Source: a bacterium
Lineage (GTDB): Bacteria; Sysuimicrobiota; Sysuimicrobiia; Sysuimicrobiales; Segetimicrobiaceae
Length of the DNA: 53,920 nt
Assembly (NCBI GenBank): GCA_035691305.1
Contig: DASSJF010000019.1
Coordinates: forward strand, 1-53,920
Reading direction: 5' to 3'
Shown here: one piece after another, positions 9,175 to 17,038 of the stretch
How positions within the stretch are numbered: position 1 is the first letter of the stretch
Layout: each line of letters starts with the position of its first letter
Notes under the pieces: generated by a model
Told to the model about the DNA's origin: nothing
The model's database searches: none
What the model saw: only the letters and a program-made list of their open reading frames with translations
Made by a program: the position numbers and the translations under genes

Positions 9175-10749
9175 TTACTTCGCCAGCCATGCCTCCTGCA
9201 GGCCGCCCCCGGCGTAGGACAGGGCGCCGATCAACTGCGGCGCGTAGCCCTGCACGTTCGAGCGCCAACCGGACGCGGAGTGGCCGCTGCCGAAGATCAG
9301 CATGGACGCCTGGTCCTGGAGAATCTCGACGACCCGCGTGTACGTGGTTTTGGCCTTCGCGACGTCGGCCTCCGTCCGGCCCTCATCCAGCAGCCGGTCG
9401 AGCTCGGAGTCGTTCAAGTAGCCGCTCAGCTGCCAGACGCCGCCGTTGGAATGCGAGTAGCGGTAGTACGCGTCATCCGGATCGACCTTGGCGAAGAAGC
9501 CGGTGAGGTCGATATCGAAGTTGCCGGTGTTGATGCGGTTGGCCCAGGACGGTACGTCGTAGACTTCGATCGACACGTCGACGCCGATCCGCCGCATCTG
9601 GGCCTGGAAGACCTGGGCCACGGCCGGTTGACCGTAGCCGTTCGCGATCGAGATCGTGATCTTGAAGCCGTTCGGCATGCCGGCCTCGGCCAGAAGCGAC
9701 TTGGCGTGCGCCACGTCGAACGGGCGGTCCTTGACCGGGAGGTACCACGGCGAGGTCGGGGAGAAGTTCTGGTTGTCGGTGACGCCCCAGCCGCGGTACG
9801 ACGCGTCCACCATCTCGCGCTTGTTCATCCCGTAGGCGACCGCCTGGCGAATCTTCACGTTGTCGAACGGCTTGTGGCGCGTGTTCAGCACGATCACGCC
9901 CTGGCCGCCGCCGCCGCGCACGAGCCGGACGACGTAGTCGCGCGACGGTTGGGCGAACAGCCCCTGCAGGCGCGCCTGCGGCACCGAGTCGATGAGCTGC
10001 ACGTCGCCGGTCTGCAGCGCCGTGAGCCGCACCGTCTCGTCCGGAATCGGCTTGAGCGCCACCTCGTCGAGGTACGGTTTGCCGGCGTCCCAGTAGCCGT
10101 CGAAGCGGCGCATCGTCAGATGGTCGTTCGTCACCCACTCCACGAACTGAAAGGGCCCGGTGCCGATGGGTTTTGTGACGTTGTTGCCCGTGTCGACGGC
10201 TTCCTGCGGAATGATCGCCTGGTACGACGTAGCCAGTTTGTTCGGGAAGAAACCGAACGGCGACTTCAGCCGGAAGACGACCGTGTTCGGGTTCGGCGTG
10301 GCGATCGACGTGATGGCGCTCAGGTCGCCGCGGCCGCGGGCGCCGGTCTTGGGGTCGAGGATCCGTTCGATGCTGAACTGTACGTCGCGCGACGTAAGCG
10401 CCTTCCCGTTGTGGAATTTGACGCCGCGCCGCAGGTTGAACGTCCAGGACAGTCCGTCCCCCGAGACCTGCCACGACGTCGCGAGCCGTGGACGGAGTTC
10501 GAGGTTGGGGCCCAGCTCCGTCAGCGCCTGGTACATCGGCGAGAGCGCCACGTAGGAAATCGTGAGCGCAGAGCGGTGCGGGTCGAGGTGCGGAATCTCG
10601 GCCTGCACGCCCGCCACGAGCCGTCCGCCGCGGACCGGGGCCGCCGCCCCCTCCGCCGCGCCGGCGAGCCAAGGGGCGGCCGCGAGGCCGGCGCCGGCCG
10701 CCGCCGCGCCGCACACGAAGTCCCTCCGTGTCAGCCTGCCTTGCGCCAT
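9175..10749 (-). CDS. Peptide ABC transporter substrate-binding protein, Tat-exported
   Basis: A family-5 extracellular solute-binding protein of 524 residues that delivers peptides (or nickel, opines or similar ligands in relatives) to the two permeases downstream. The N-terminus has a twin-arginine signal (LTRRDFV at about 6-12, then a hydrophobic Ala-rich stretch), so export is probably through Tat in folded form. Family motifs are visible: PHLDPHRSA, the RPRLATSW segment, FHNGKALTSRDV and GTGPFQF. An AGGGGGA-like purine run (GAGGGGGA) lies about 8 nt before the ATG. It is the first gene of the importer operon that ends with the beta-lactamase-like protein and LysE. The real ligand is unknown; the adjacent hydrolase would fit peptidoglycan-derived peptides, which is inference. 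Confidence 0.93.
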   Translation of the reverse strand: MAQGRLTRRDFVCGAAAAGAGLAAAPWLAGAAEGAAAPVRGGRLVAGVQAEIPHLDPHRSALTISYVALSPMYQALTELGPNLELRPRLATSWQVSGDGLSWTFNLRRGVKFHNGKALTSRDVQFSIERILDPKTGARGRGDLSAITSIATPNPNTVVFRLKSPFGFFPNKLATSYQAIIPQEAVDTGNNVTKPIGTGPFQFVEWVTNDHLTMRRFDGYWDAGKPYLDEVALKPIPDETVRLTALQTGDVQLIDSVPQARLQGLFAQPSRDYVVRLVRGGGGQGVIVLNTRHKPFDNVKIRQAVAYGMNKREMVDASYRGWGVTDNQNFSPTSPWYLPVKDRPFDVAHAKSLLAEAGMPNGFKITISIANGYGQPAVAQVFQAQMRRIGVDVSIEVYDVPSWANRINTGNFDIDLTGFFAKVDPDDAYYRYSHSNGGVWQLSGYLNDSELDRLLDEGRTEADVAKAKTTYTRVVEILQDQASMLIFGSGHSASGWRSNVQGYAPQLIGALSYAGGGLQEAWLAK

Positions 10750-10852
10750 GCAATCATCCCCCTCTCACGCCGCCGATCGTATCGTCGATCGAAGCGACGA
10801 AACCTTTCTGTTCGGTCCCGCGCCGCGAGGCCCTTGTCGCCGGCTAAAGGCC

Positions 10853-10880
10853 GAGGCCCGGGGCGCGCGCCCCGGGCCTC
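10853..10880 (-). terminator. Perfect GC palindrome downstream of glnA
   Basis: A 28-bp perfect inverted repeat (14-bp arms without spacer) lies 29 nt past the glnA stop and could fold into a very stable hairpin on either strand. No clear U-tract follows on the minus strand, so it is a weak candidate for an intrinsic terminator; it may protect the mRNA 3' end instead. The rest of the 159-bp gap to the next gene shows nothing else recognisable. Confidence 0.4.
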
Positions 10881-10908
10881 GTGCCGCGCCCGGTCATGCC
10901 GCTACCGG

Positions 10909-12348
10909 TTAGACGTCGTAGTAGAGGAAGAACTCGTACGGCACCGGCCGGATGTTGACCTCGTGCACTTCCTTGGTGCGCTTATAGTCCAGCCACGTAT
11001 CGACGAGGTCGCGCGTGAAGACGTCGCCCTCCAGCAGGAACTCATGGTCGTTCTCGAGCGCGTCGAGCGCGGCGGCGAGCGAGCCGGGCACGCTCTTGAT
11101 CTTCGCGGCCTCGTCCGGCGGCAGTTCGTACGTGTTCTTGTCGAGCGGACCGAAGCCGGCCTTTACGGGGTCGATCTTCCGCTTGACGCCGTCGAGGCCC
11201 GCCAGCAGCATCGCCGAAAACGCGAGGTACGGGTTGCAGGTCGCGTCCGGGCAGCGGAACTCGATGCGCTTCGCCGACGCGCCGGCCGGACCGCTGTGGT
11301 ACATCGGGATCCGGATTGCCGCGCTCCGGTTGCGCTTGCTGAACGCGATGTTGACCGGCGCCTCGTAGTGCGGCACGAGGCGCCGGTAGGAGTTGGTCGT
11401 GCACGCGCAGAGCCCGAGCAGCGCGTCGACGTGGGTCAGCACGCCGCCGATGTAGTAGAGCGCCTCCTGGCTGAGCTCGGCGTAGCCGCCCTCGCTGTAG
11501 AACAGGTTCTGGCCGCCCTTCCAAATGCTCTGGTGGCAGTGCATGCCGGTGCCGTTGTCGCCGAAGAGCGGCTTCGGCATGAACGTCGCGGTCATGCCGT
11601 GGCGGCGTGCGACGTTCTTCACGATGTACTTGTAGGCGAGCAGGCTATCGGCCATCCGGGTCAGCGTGTTGTACTTCATGTCGATCTCGCCCTGGGAGCT
11701 CGCGACCTCGTGGTGCTGCATCTCGACCTCGATGCCCCACTTCTCCATCTCGAGCGACATCTCGCTGCGGATGTCGAGCTGCGTGTCGGCGGGCGGAACC
11801 GGGAAGTACCCTTCCTTCGTGCGGATGCGGTGTGCCATGCCCGGCTGGCCGGAGTTCCAAATCCCCTCCGGCGAGTCGATGCTGTAGCCCATGCGGTACG
11901 GGTGGACGTCGTACTGGACGTTGCTGAAGAGGAAGAACTCCGCTTCGGGCCCCCAGTAGCTCACGTCGCCGACGCCGGACGCCTTGAGGTAGTCCTCGGC
12001 CTTCTGGGCGACGTAGCGCGGGTCACGCGTGTACGGCTTGCCGTTGATCGGGTCGAAGATGTTGCAGATCACCGACAGCGTCGGGATCTCGGCGAAGGGA
12101 TCGGGCCGGGCGGTCGCCGCGTCGGGCATGAGGAGCATGTCGCTCTCTTCAATCGCCTGGAAGCCGCGGATGCTGCTGCCGTCGAACCCGATGCCGCGTT
12201 TGAACGTCTTCTCGTCCACCTGGCTCGCGGGGATCGTGGCGTGCTGCCACGTGCCGGGCACGTCGACGAACTTGAAGTCGACCATCTTGACCCCGCGATC
12301 CTTGATGTACGCGACGACGTCCTGCGCCGTCATCTCCTTGCCCGCCAT
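10909..12348 (-). CDS. glnA: Type I glutamine synthetase
   Basis: Makes glutamine from glutamate, ammonia and ATP, the main ammonium-assimilating step. The 479 residues fit the GSI-beta length. Visible motifs are DGSSIRGF (56-63), the GPEAEFFLF glutamate-binding segment (133-141), the ATP segment KPLFGDNGTGMHCHQS (about 259-274), NRSAAIRIP (340-348) and the adenylylation region DKNTYELPP with Tyr407. A tyrosine here is the GlnE target in GSI-beta enzymes, so covalent control is possible, but no glnE is in the window. A strong GGAGGTGA lies just before the ATG. The 5' leader contains a promoter, a hairpin and an intrinsic terminator, implying attenuation before the gene is reached. Confidence 0.97.
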   Translation of the reverse strand: MAGKEMTAQDVVAYIKDRGVKMVDFKFVDVPGTWQHATIPASQVDEKTFKRGIGFDGSSIRGFQAIEESDMLLMPDAATARPDPFAEIPTLSVICNIFDPINGKPYTRDPRYVAQKAEDYLKASGVGDVSYWGPEAEFFLFSNVQYDVHPYRMGYSIDSPEGIWNSGQPGMAHRIRTKEGYFPVPPADTQLDIRSEMSLEMEKWGIEVEMQHHEVASSQGEIDMKYNTLTRMADSLLAYKYIVKNVARRHGMTATFMPKPLFGDNGTGMHCHQSIWKGGQNLFYSEGGYAELSQEALYYIGGVLTHVDALLGLCACTTNSYRRLVPHYEAPVNIAFSKRNRSAAIRIPMYHSGPAGASAKRIEFRCPDATCNPYLAFSAMLLAGLDGVKRKIDPVKAGFGPLDKNTYELPPDEAAKIKSVPGSLAAALDALENDHEFLLEGDVFTRDLVDTWLDYKRTKEVHEVNIRPVPYEFFLYYDV

Positions 12349-12380
12349 GCCTCACCTCCCGGGAGGATGCGGTGCCGCCC

Positions 12381-12418
12381 AAAAACAAAGACGCCCTCTG
12401 GAAATCCCAGAGGGCGTC
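12381..12418 (-). terminator. Promoter-proximal intrinsic terminator in the glnA leader (attenuator)
   Basis: On the minus strand a perfect 12-bp stem (12418-12407 with 12401-12390, 5-nt loop) is followed by TTTGTTTTT (12389-12381). It lies between the glnA promoter (12451-12479) and the glnA ATG (12348), so it should stop transcripts early unless an alternative structure forms. Confidence 0.8.
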
Positions 12419-12445
12419 CCGGCCCGCGGTACCTCTTGGTACCGC
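12412..12445 (-). promoter_or_regulatory. Hairpin pair upstream of the glnA terminator, possible antiterminator
   Basis: Right at the predicted transcript start, GCGGTACC (12445-12438) pairs with GGTACCGC (12433-12426) across an AAGA loop. A second small hairpin can form directly after it: GGGC (12425-12422), six-base loop CGGGAC, GCCC (12415-12412). Its 3' strand is part of the terminator's 5' arm, so hairpin and terminator exclude each other. The layout resembles the two-hairpin targets of ANTAR antiterminators, but the loop bases match that consensus only at position 4 (G), not at position 1 (C instead of A). Confidence 0.45.
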
Positions 12446-12450
12446 CTCAA

Positions 12451-12479
12451 GATATACCACGGGGGCAGAGCGCCGTCAA
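12451..12479 (-). promoter_or_regulatory. Sigma70-type promoter of glnA
   Basis: Minus strand TTGACG (12479-12474), 17-bp spacer, TATATC (12456-12451). Predicted start near 12444, giving a leader of about 95 nt. The remaining intergenic sequence up to the VOC gene stop at 12584 shows nothing I recognise. Confidence 0.7.
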
Positions 12480-12583
12480 CGTCATCTCTACCGAGATTTT
12501 TGGCCGTTTCCTGTCGTTCGGCCTACCCGATCAACCTCGGCTTGCCAGCAGCGCGCGCAGCGTAGCGATCTTGTCGACGGCGG

Positions 12584-13033
12584 TCACTTGATGATCCCGA
12601 TGCGGTTGCCCTCCGGATCCGTGAACACGGCGAACGTGACCATGTTGGGAATCTCCGTCGGCGGCACGACCGTGCTGGCGCCCAACTGCCCCGCTTTCCG
12701 CAGCGTGGCGTCGAGGTCGGCGACCCGCACGTAGAAGGTCACGTGCGACGGGCCGCCCTGGGCGGGACCGATCCCGCCGTTGATCCCGTCTCCGCCGGCC
12801 GTGACGAGTCCGTAGCCCATCGGGTTGTCCGCGTTGATCTTCCAGCCGAAGAGATCCCCGTAGAACGCGTGCAGCGCCTTCGGGTCCTGGGCGTTGATCT
12901 CCCAGTGCACCACCGGATGGCCCGCGGCGCCGCGGCGTCCCTTCGGCGGGCGCCGCGAGGCCCGGGTGCGCGATCGGGTGCCTGTCGCCCGCTTGGGTGT
13001 CCTTCGTGCCGGTCGAGAGCGGCGCTGAGCCAT
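12584..13033 (-). CDS. VOC-family (glyoxalase/bleomycin-resistance fold) protein with basic N-terminal tail
   Basis: A 149-residue protein. Residues about 40-149 form a single VOC domain (VVHWEINAQDPKALHAFYGDLFGW at its start; FTDPEGNRIGI at its end), the compact metal-binding fold of glyoxalases and dioxygenases. Relatives with this start are often called VOC family proteins of unknown function. The first 35 residues are unusual: 15 are Arg or Lys, with Ala, Pro and Thr, giving a histone-like tail that could bind nucleic acid or be disordered. AGGAG lies about 10 nt upstream of the ATG. It sits between the SRPBCC gene and glnA on the same strand. Substrate unknown. Confidence 0.8.
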   Translation of the reverse strand: MAQRRSRPARRTPKRATGTRSRTRASRRPPKGRRGAAGHPVVHWEINAQDPKALHAFYGDLFGWKINADNPMGYGLVTAGGDGINGGIGPAQGGPSHVTFYVRVADLDATLRKAGQLGASTVVPPTEIPNMVTFAVFTDPEGNRIGIIK

Positions 13034-13109
13034 CTACATCACGCTCCTGTTGAAAACGATTTGGGCGGATCTGTCGAGCGGAGGCTGCGTTGAGTCTCCC
13101 TCCAGTGTG

Positions 13110-13592
13110 TCACGAATCTGTCGCGTCCGCACCCCAGGGATCCGGACCCGGATCGCGCCCGGCGGCCGCCGTCGCGAGCCGCGGCAGGTAGTGATCCCAG
13201 ACCTCGGCGTGGCCTTCGCGCGCGGCGTCGGGCAGCCCCGCGTGGGCCACCGACAGCAGCGTCCCGCCGTCTTGGGCGGCCAGGTCGAATTCGACGGCGC
13301 TGGACCCGGGCGGGATTCGCGGGCTGTCGACCCAGCCCCACGTGCAGACCACCCTGCGGTTGGGGAGCACCTCGACGTACGCGCCGCTCACGACGTGGCC
13401 CGCGTTGATCACGGTGCGGTGCGCGCCCCCCGGACGGGGGTCGCTTTCGGTCTGCGCGCCGGCCCAGCGGATTCGCCTTAGGGGGTCGGTCAGGAATGCG
13501 AAGACGACGTCGGGAGGCGCGGCGATCCACGCTTCGCGGCGGACGGCCGGGGGTGCCCCGGGCGTTGATTGCATCGCGGCGCCGCGGTCCAC
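13110..13592 (-). CDS. SRPBCC/AHSA1-family ligand-binding protein
   Basis: A 160-residue protein with the START/SRPBCC fold, seen from the AHSA1-type pattern: VRREAWIAAPPDVVFAFLTDP near the start, WAGAQTESDPRPGG, then VVCTWGW and the GGTLLSVAHAGLP segment. Such proteins bind hydrophobic ligands or act as small accessory proteins; no enzyme function can be assigned. The start could be the GTG at 13592 (8 nt after the ANTAR regulator stop, with TAAGG a few bases before it) or the ATG at 13574. The close spacing suggests it is cotranscribed with the kinase-regulator pair. Confidence 0.75.
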   Translation of the reverse strand: MDRGAAMQSTPGAPPAVRREAWIAAPPDVVFAFLTDPLRRIRWAGAQTESDPRPGGAHRTVINAGHVVSGAYVEVLPNRRVVCTWGWVDSPRIPPGSSAVEFDLAAQDGGTLLSVAHAGLPDAAREGHAEVWDHYLPRLATAAAGRDPGPDPWGADATDS

Positions 13593-13599
13593 GGTGACC

Positions 13600-15384
13600 T
13601 TACCGGCGGCGGGCGGTGCGGCGGCCGGGGGCGCGCGCCCGCGCGGGGGCGCGGCGTGTCGCCGCTTTCTTGCGAGCGCGGCCCGAAGAGCGCTTGGCGG
13701 GATTCCGGGATGGCTTTGCCGCCTTCGCCCGCGCCTTCTTGCGCCGCGACTCGGCGCGGCGGCCCTTTGCGGCGACCGTGCGCGCCGCCGGCGCGGGCGG
13801 CACGCCGCCCACCGGCACCAACTCGAACCGCGCCGTCGGCGCGGGCACCCCGGCCCCTTTCACGGTTCCCGGCAGGATCCGGAAGACGGGGCAGAGCACG
13901 ACGTCGATGCGCCCGCCCCCCGGCGCAAACAGCGCCGGAATCTGCAGCGTGCGCTGTCCGACGAGCGTCATCGGTCCGGTCGGCGGGGCCGACAGCCACC
14001 GGCGCACCATATCGTAGGCCGGCGTGTCGGGGACGGCGACCGCGGTGACTCGAGTACGCCCGGGCGCGTCGCCGAAGGCGAACAAGAACGGACGGCCCTC
14101 GACGAACTGGCTGCGCCCGCCGTAGAAGCGTCCCGTCATGTAGACGTAGGCGGTCTCCTCGGCGGGCGCGTGCCGGAACGTCAGCGCCGCGCCGGTGATC
14201 GCGAGGCGCGTCGGCGACTGGAAGTCCGGGAACGGCATCGGGTGGACCGTCTCGATCTGCGTCCACTCCTCGCCGCCGGGCGCGTCCAGGGCGATCGGCG
14301 GGAAGACGAGCCCTCGCTCCGTCGTCACGCTGCGCACCGGGTGGATTTCCAAGAGGTGCGGCAGGTCGGGATGGTCCGCCGACGCGTGGTCGGGCAGAAT
14401 GCGGAGAAAACCGCTGACGGTGACGCGCTGCTGGGTCGTGATGATCTCGTCGAGCAGTTGCGCGTAGGCGCTGTGCGCCGTTCCGCCCGCCTCGAGCGCG
14501 CCCGGCCGCACGGCGTTCTGGATGACGGCCGCGACGATGCCCTCACGCTCGCCCGGCGACGGCGCGAGACCGAATATGATGCCGAGCCCGTACGCGCCTT
14601 CGGCCGTCCGGCCGGTGACGTACCCTTCGACGGTCACTTCCGCTCCCGGCCCCAGGCGCAGGTACCCGAGCGGCTCGAGTCCGGAGCCCATGATATCGGT
14701 CTCGGCCGAGCCGCCCGGCACGATCCGGATGCCGGACAGGACCCGCAGGAGGTCGGCGGGCGTGCGGATGACGATGCGGGTCGCGGGCTGCGAGGGCACC
14801 GTGCGCCGCAGCTCGTCGGAGACCAGGATCGCGCGCGCGATCTCCCGCATCGGCGTCCGGGTGTTGCGGCTCTGGCGTTGGATGCGCTGGAAGGCCTCCT
14901 GTTCGTCGATGCCTTCCCGCGACATCAGGATGCCCTTGGCGCGCTCCACGAGCTTGCGGGTCTCCAGGGTGTCCTTGAGGTTGCCGACCTCCGCCTGCAG
15001 CGTCCGCAGCTCGGCGAAGCGGGCCATCGCGATCTCGATCGCCGGCACCAGCTCGGCCTCCCGCACCGGCTTGACGAGGTACGCGAGCACGCCGGCCTCC
15101 TGCGCGCGCTGGACGAGGTCGCGCTCGCTCCACGCGGTGAGCAGGATGATCGGCCGCGGCGAGCGCGACATAATCGTCGCGGCCGCGGAGATGCCGTCGA
15201 GCCCCGGCATCTTGATGTCCATGAAGATCAGGTCGGGCGACGTCTTGTGCGCCAGCGCGACGGCCTCTTCGCCGTCCGGCGCCTCCGCGACGACCTTGTA
15301 CCCGTGCTCCTCCAGCATGGCCTTGAGGCCCATGCGAATCACGGGCTCATCGTCGGCGATCAGGATCTTCAGCGCGTCCGGCAT
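13600..15384 (-). CDS. ANTAR-domain response regulator with a large C-terminal extension
   Basis: Residues 1-120 are a receiver domain: acidic pair Asp11/Asp12, phosphoacceptor Asp56 (FMDIKMPG), Thr83 and Lys105. Residues about 128-190 form an ANTAR RNA-binding domain (KLVERAKGILMSREGIDEQEA region). ANTAR proteins bind paired hairpins in nascent RNA and block intrinsic terminators. Typical PdtaR-like regulators stop near residue 200, but here one open frame runs to residue 594. Residues about 195-535 are beta-rich and match no family I can name. Residues about 540-594 are a Lys/Arg/Ala-rich histone-like tail. It starts 1 nt after the histidine kinase stop, so the kinase is its likely partner. 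Receiver and ANTAR assignment is firm; the extension is unexplained. Confidence 0.9.
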   Translation of the reverse strand: MPDALKILIADDEPVIRMGLKAMLEEHGYKVVAEAPDGEEAVALAHKTSPDLIFMDIKMPGLDGISAAATIMSRSPRPIILLTAWSERDLVQRAQEAGVLAYLVKPVREAELVPAIEIAMARFAELRTLQAEVGNLKDTLETRKLVERAKGILMSREGIDEQEAFQRIQRQSRNTRTPMREIARAILVSDELRRTVPSQPATRIVIRTPADLLRVLSGIRIVPGGSAETDIMGSGLEPLGYLRLGPGAEVTVEGYVTGRTAEGAYGLGIIFGLAPSPGEREGIVAAVIQNAVRPGALEAGGTAHSAYAQLLDEIITTQQRVTVSGFLRILPDHASADHPDLPHLLEIHPVRSVTTERGLVFPPIALDAPGGEEWTQIETVHPMPFPDFQSPTRLAITGAALTFRHAPAEETAYVYMTGRFYGGRSQFVEGRPFLFAFGDAPGRTRVTAVAVPDTPAYDMVRRWLSAPPTGPMTLVGQRTLQIPALFAPGGGRIDVVLCPVFRILPGTVKGAGVPAPTARFELVPVGGVPPAPAARTVAAKGRRAESRRKKARAKAAKPSRNPAKRSSGRARKKAATRRAPARARAPGRRTARRR

Positions 15385-15385
15385 C

Positions 15386-17038
15386 CTACGCCGCCGCCGG
15401 GCGGGGCATCGTGATGACGACGCGCGCGCCGCCGGCGTTCGTGAACCAGATGCGCCCCTTCAGATCGTCCTGCACCAGCGTGCGCACGATCTCCAGCCCG
15501 AGGTCGCTCGACCGCTCGAGCGCGAACCCGTCGGGCAGCCCGACCCCGTCGTCGCGCACCTCGACGCGCAGCGCCTCCGGCCCGAGCATCAGCACGATCA
15601 CGACCTGGCCGGCCGCGCGTCCGGGGAAGGCGTGCTCCATCGCGTTCTGCAGCAACTCGTTCACGACGAGCGCGAGGGACGTGGCCTGCTGCGTCGGGAG
15701 ATGCACGTCGTCGCCGCTGACGCGCGCGTCGAAGCGGAAGCCCGGCGGCGCCATCGTCTGCGTCACCGTGTGCACGACCCGGTCGAGCATCTCGCGGACG
15801 CTCACGGTCCCGAGCCCTTCGGCGGCCAGGATCTCGTGCACCGCGGCGATGCTGAGGATCCGGTTGATCGTCTCGGTCAGCACCTCGCGGCCGGACACTT
15901 CGCGCCCGTCCCGCATCTGCAGGCGCAGCAGCATGGCGATCATCTGGAGGTTGTTCTTGACCCGGTGGTGCATCTCGCGCACCATCGCGGACTTGACGAC
16001 GAGGCCGGCGTTCTCGATCGCGAGCGCGGTCTGGTTGGCCAGCGTCTGGAGCATCGTGGTCTCCGGCGGCGTAAACACGTGCGGCCGGCCGAGGTAGACC
16101 GTCACCACGCCGAGCGTGCGGTCCCGAACCCGGAGCGGGACCGCGAGCGCCGAGCGTGCCGGGCCGCGGCCGAGCATCTCCCCCGGCGCGACGCGCCGGT
16201 CGCCGGCGGCGTCCTCGCTGCTGAGCGGCTCGCCGGACTGCGCGGCGCGTCCGGGCAGGCCTTCGCCGAGCCGGAGCGTGACCCGCGGACCCGGCGCCGC
16301 CTCGGGTTCCGTCGGATGGGCGGCGGCGAGGGCCAGCCCGTTGCCGTCCGCGAGCATCAGCGTGCACAGCGACGCGTCGAACACCCGCGCCGCCATTTCC
16401 ACCAGCAGCCGGAAGATCTGTTCGAGGTAGAGAGGCGAGGTGAGCGTTTCGCTCACCTCGGCGAGGGTGCGCAGCTCGAGAATCTGGCGCCGCATGCTGT
16501 CGTGGAGCCGTGCCTTCTCCAGCGCGCCGCCGGCGAGGTCGGCGATGATGCTGAGCAGCTCCACTTCGTCGTCCGCCCAGGCGTGGACGCCCGTCGTCTG
16601 GACGTTGACCGCGCCGAGCACCCGCCCGGTCACCGTCAGGGGCAGAGCCAGCAGCGACTGGAACAGCGTTTCGTGCGTCTCCGGCAGGTACTTGAAGCGG
16701 GGGTCCGCGGTGGCGTTGCTGGAGGCGACCGCCTCGCCGTGCTCGGCGGCCCAACCGGTGAGGCCCTCGCCGTACCGGAGGCGCGCGCGGCCCACCGCTT
16801 CCGCCGCCAGCCCGGTCGTCGCCCTGAGGACCAGGTACTCGCCGGACGCGTCGAGCAGGTAGATCGAGCAGCTGTCGACCCGCATCACCTCGGCGGTCTT
16901 GCGCGTAATCAGCGTGAGGGTGGTGTCGAGGTCGACCGCCGCGCCGATCGCGCGGCTGATCTCGCGCAGCGCGGAGAGCTCCTCGGCCTTGCGCGCGAGC
17001 TGCGCCTCGGCGTCGGCCGCCACGCGCTGCGCCGTCAA
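15386..17038 (-). CDS. GAF-domain sensor histidine kinase, HisKA_2 type (PdtaS-like)
   Basis: A soluble 550-residue kinase with no membrane segment. It has a short coiled coil (about 5-30), two GAF domains (about 30-175 and 190-345), a HisKA_2 dimerisation/phosphoacceptor segment EMHHRVKNNLQ with His357/His358, and a HATPase_c domain (N box NELLQNAMEH near 460-469, DDGVGLP at 496-502). HisKA_2 kinases paired with ANTAR regulators are the PdtaS/PdtaR type. The start is judged to be the TTG at 17038, which overlaps the hppA stop (TTGA), with GAGG about 10 nt upstream; a GTG at 17023 is the alternative. It is therefore coupled to hppA upstream and to the ANTAR regulator downstream. The GAF ligand is unknown. 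Confidence 0.88.
   Translation of the reverse strand: MTAQRVAADAEAQLARKAEELSALREISRAIGAAVDLDTTLTLITRKTAEVMRVDSCSIYLLDASGEYLVLRATTGLAAEAVGRARLRYGEGLTGWAAEHGEAVASSNATADPRFKYLPETHETLFQSLLALPLTVTGRVLGAVNVQTTGVHAWADDEVELLSIIADLAGGALEKARLHDSMRRQILELRTLAEVSETLTSPLYLEQIFRLLVEMAARVFDASLCTLMLADGNGLALAAAHPTEPEAAPGPRVTLRLGEGLPGRAAQSGEPLSSEDAAGDRRVAPGEMLGRGPARSALAVPLRVRDRTLGVVTVYLGRPHVFTPPETTMLQTLANQTALAIENAGLVVKSAMVREMHHRVKNNLQMIAMLLRLQMRDGREVSGREVLTETINRILSIAAVHEILAAEGLGTVSVREMLDRVVHTVTQTMAPPGFRFDARVSGDDVHLPTQQATSLALVVNELLQNAMEHAFPGRAAGQVVIVLMLGPEALRVEVRDDGVGLPDGFALERSSDLGLEIVRTLVQDDLKGRIWFTNAGGARVVITMPRPAAA

Noticed and set aside
12381-12479. T-box riboswitch upstream of glnA, because of a GGTACCGCGG stretch before a terminator
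   Set aside because: The promoter lies directly upstream, leaving no room for stem I, and the T-box UGGN that pairs with the tRNA end reads AGGU here.
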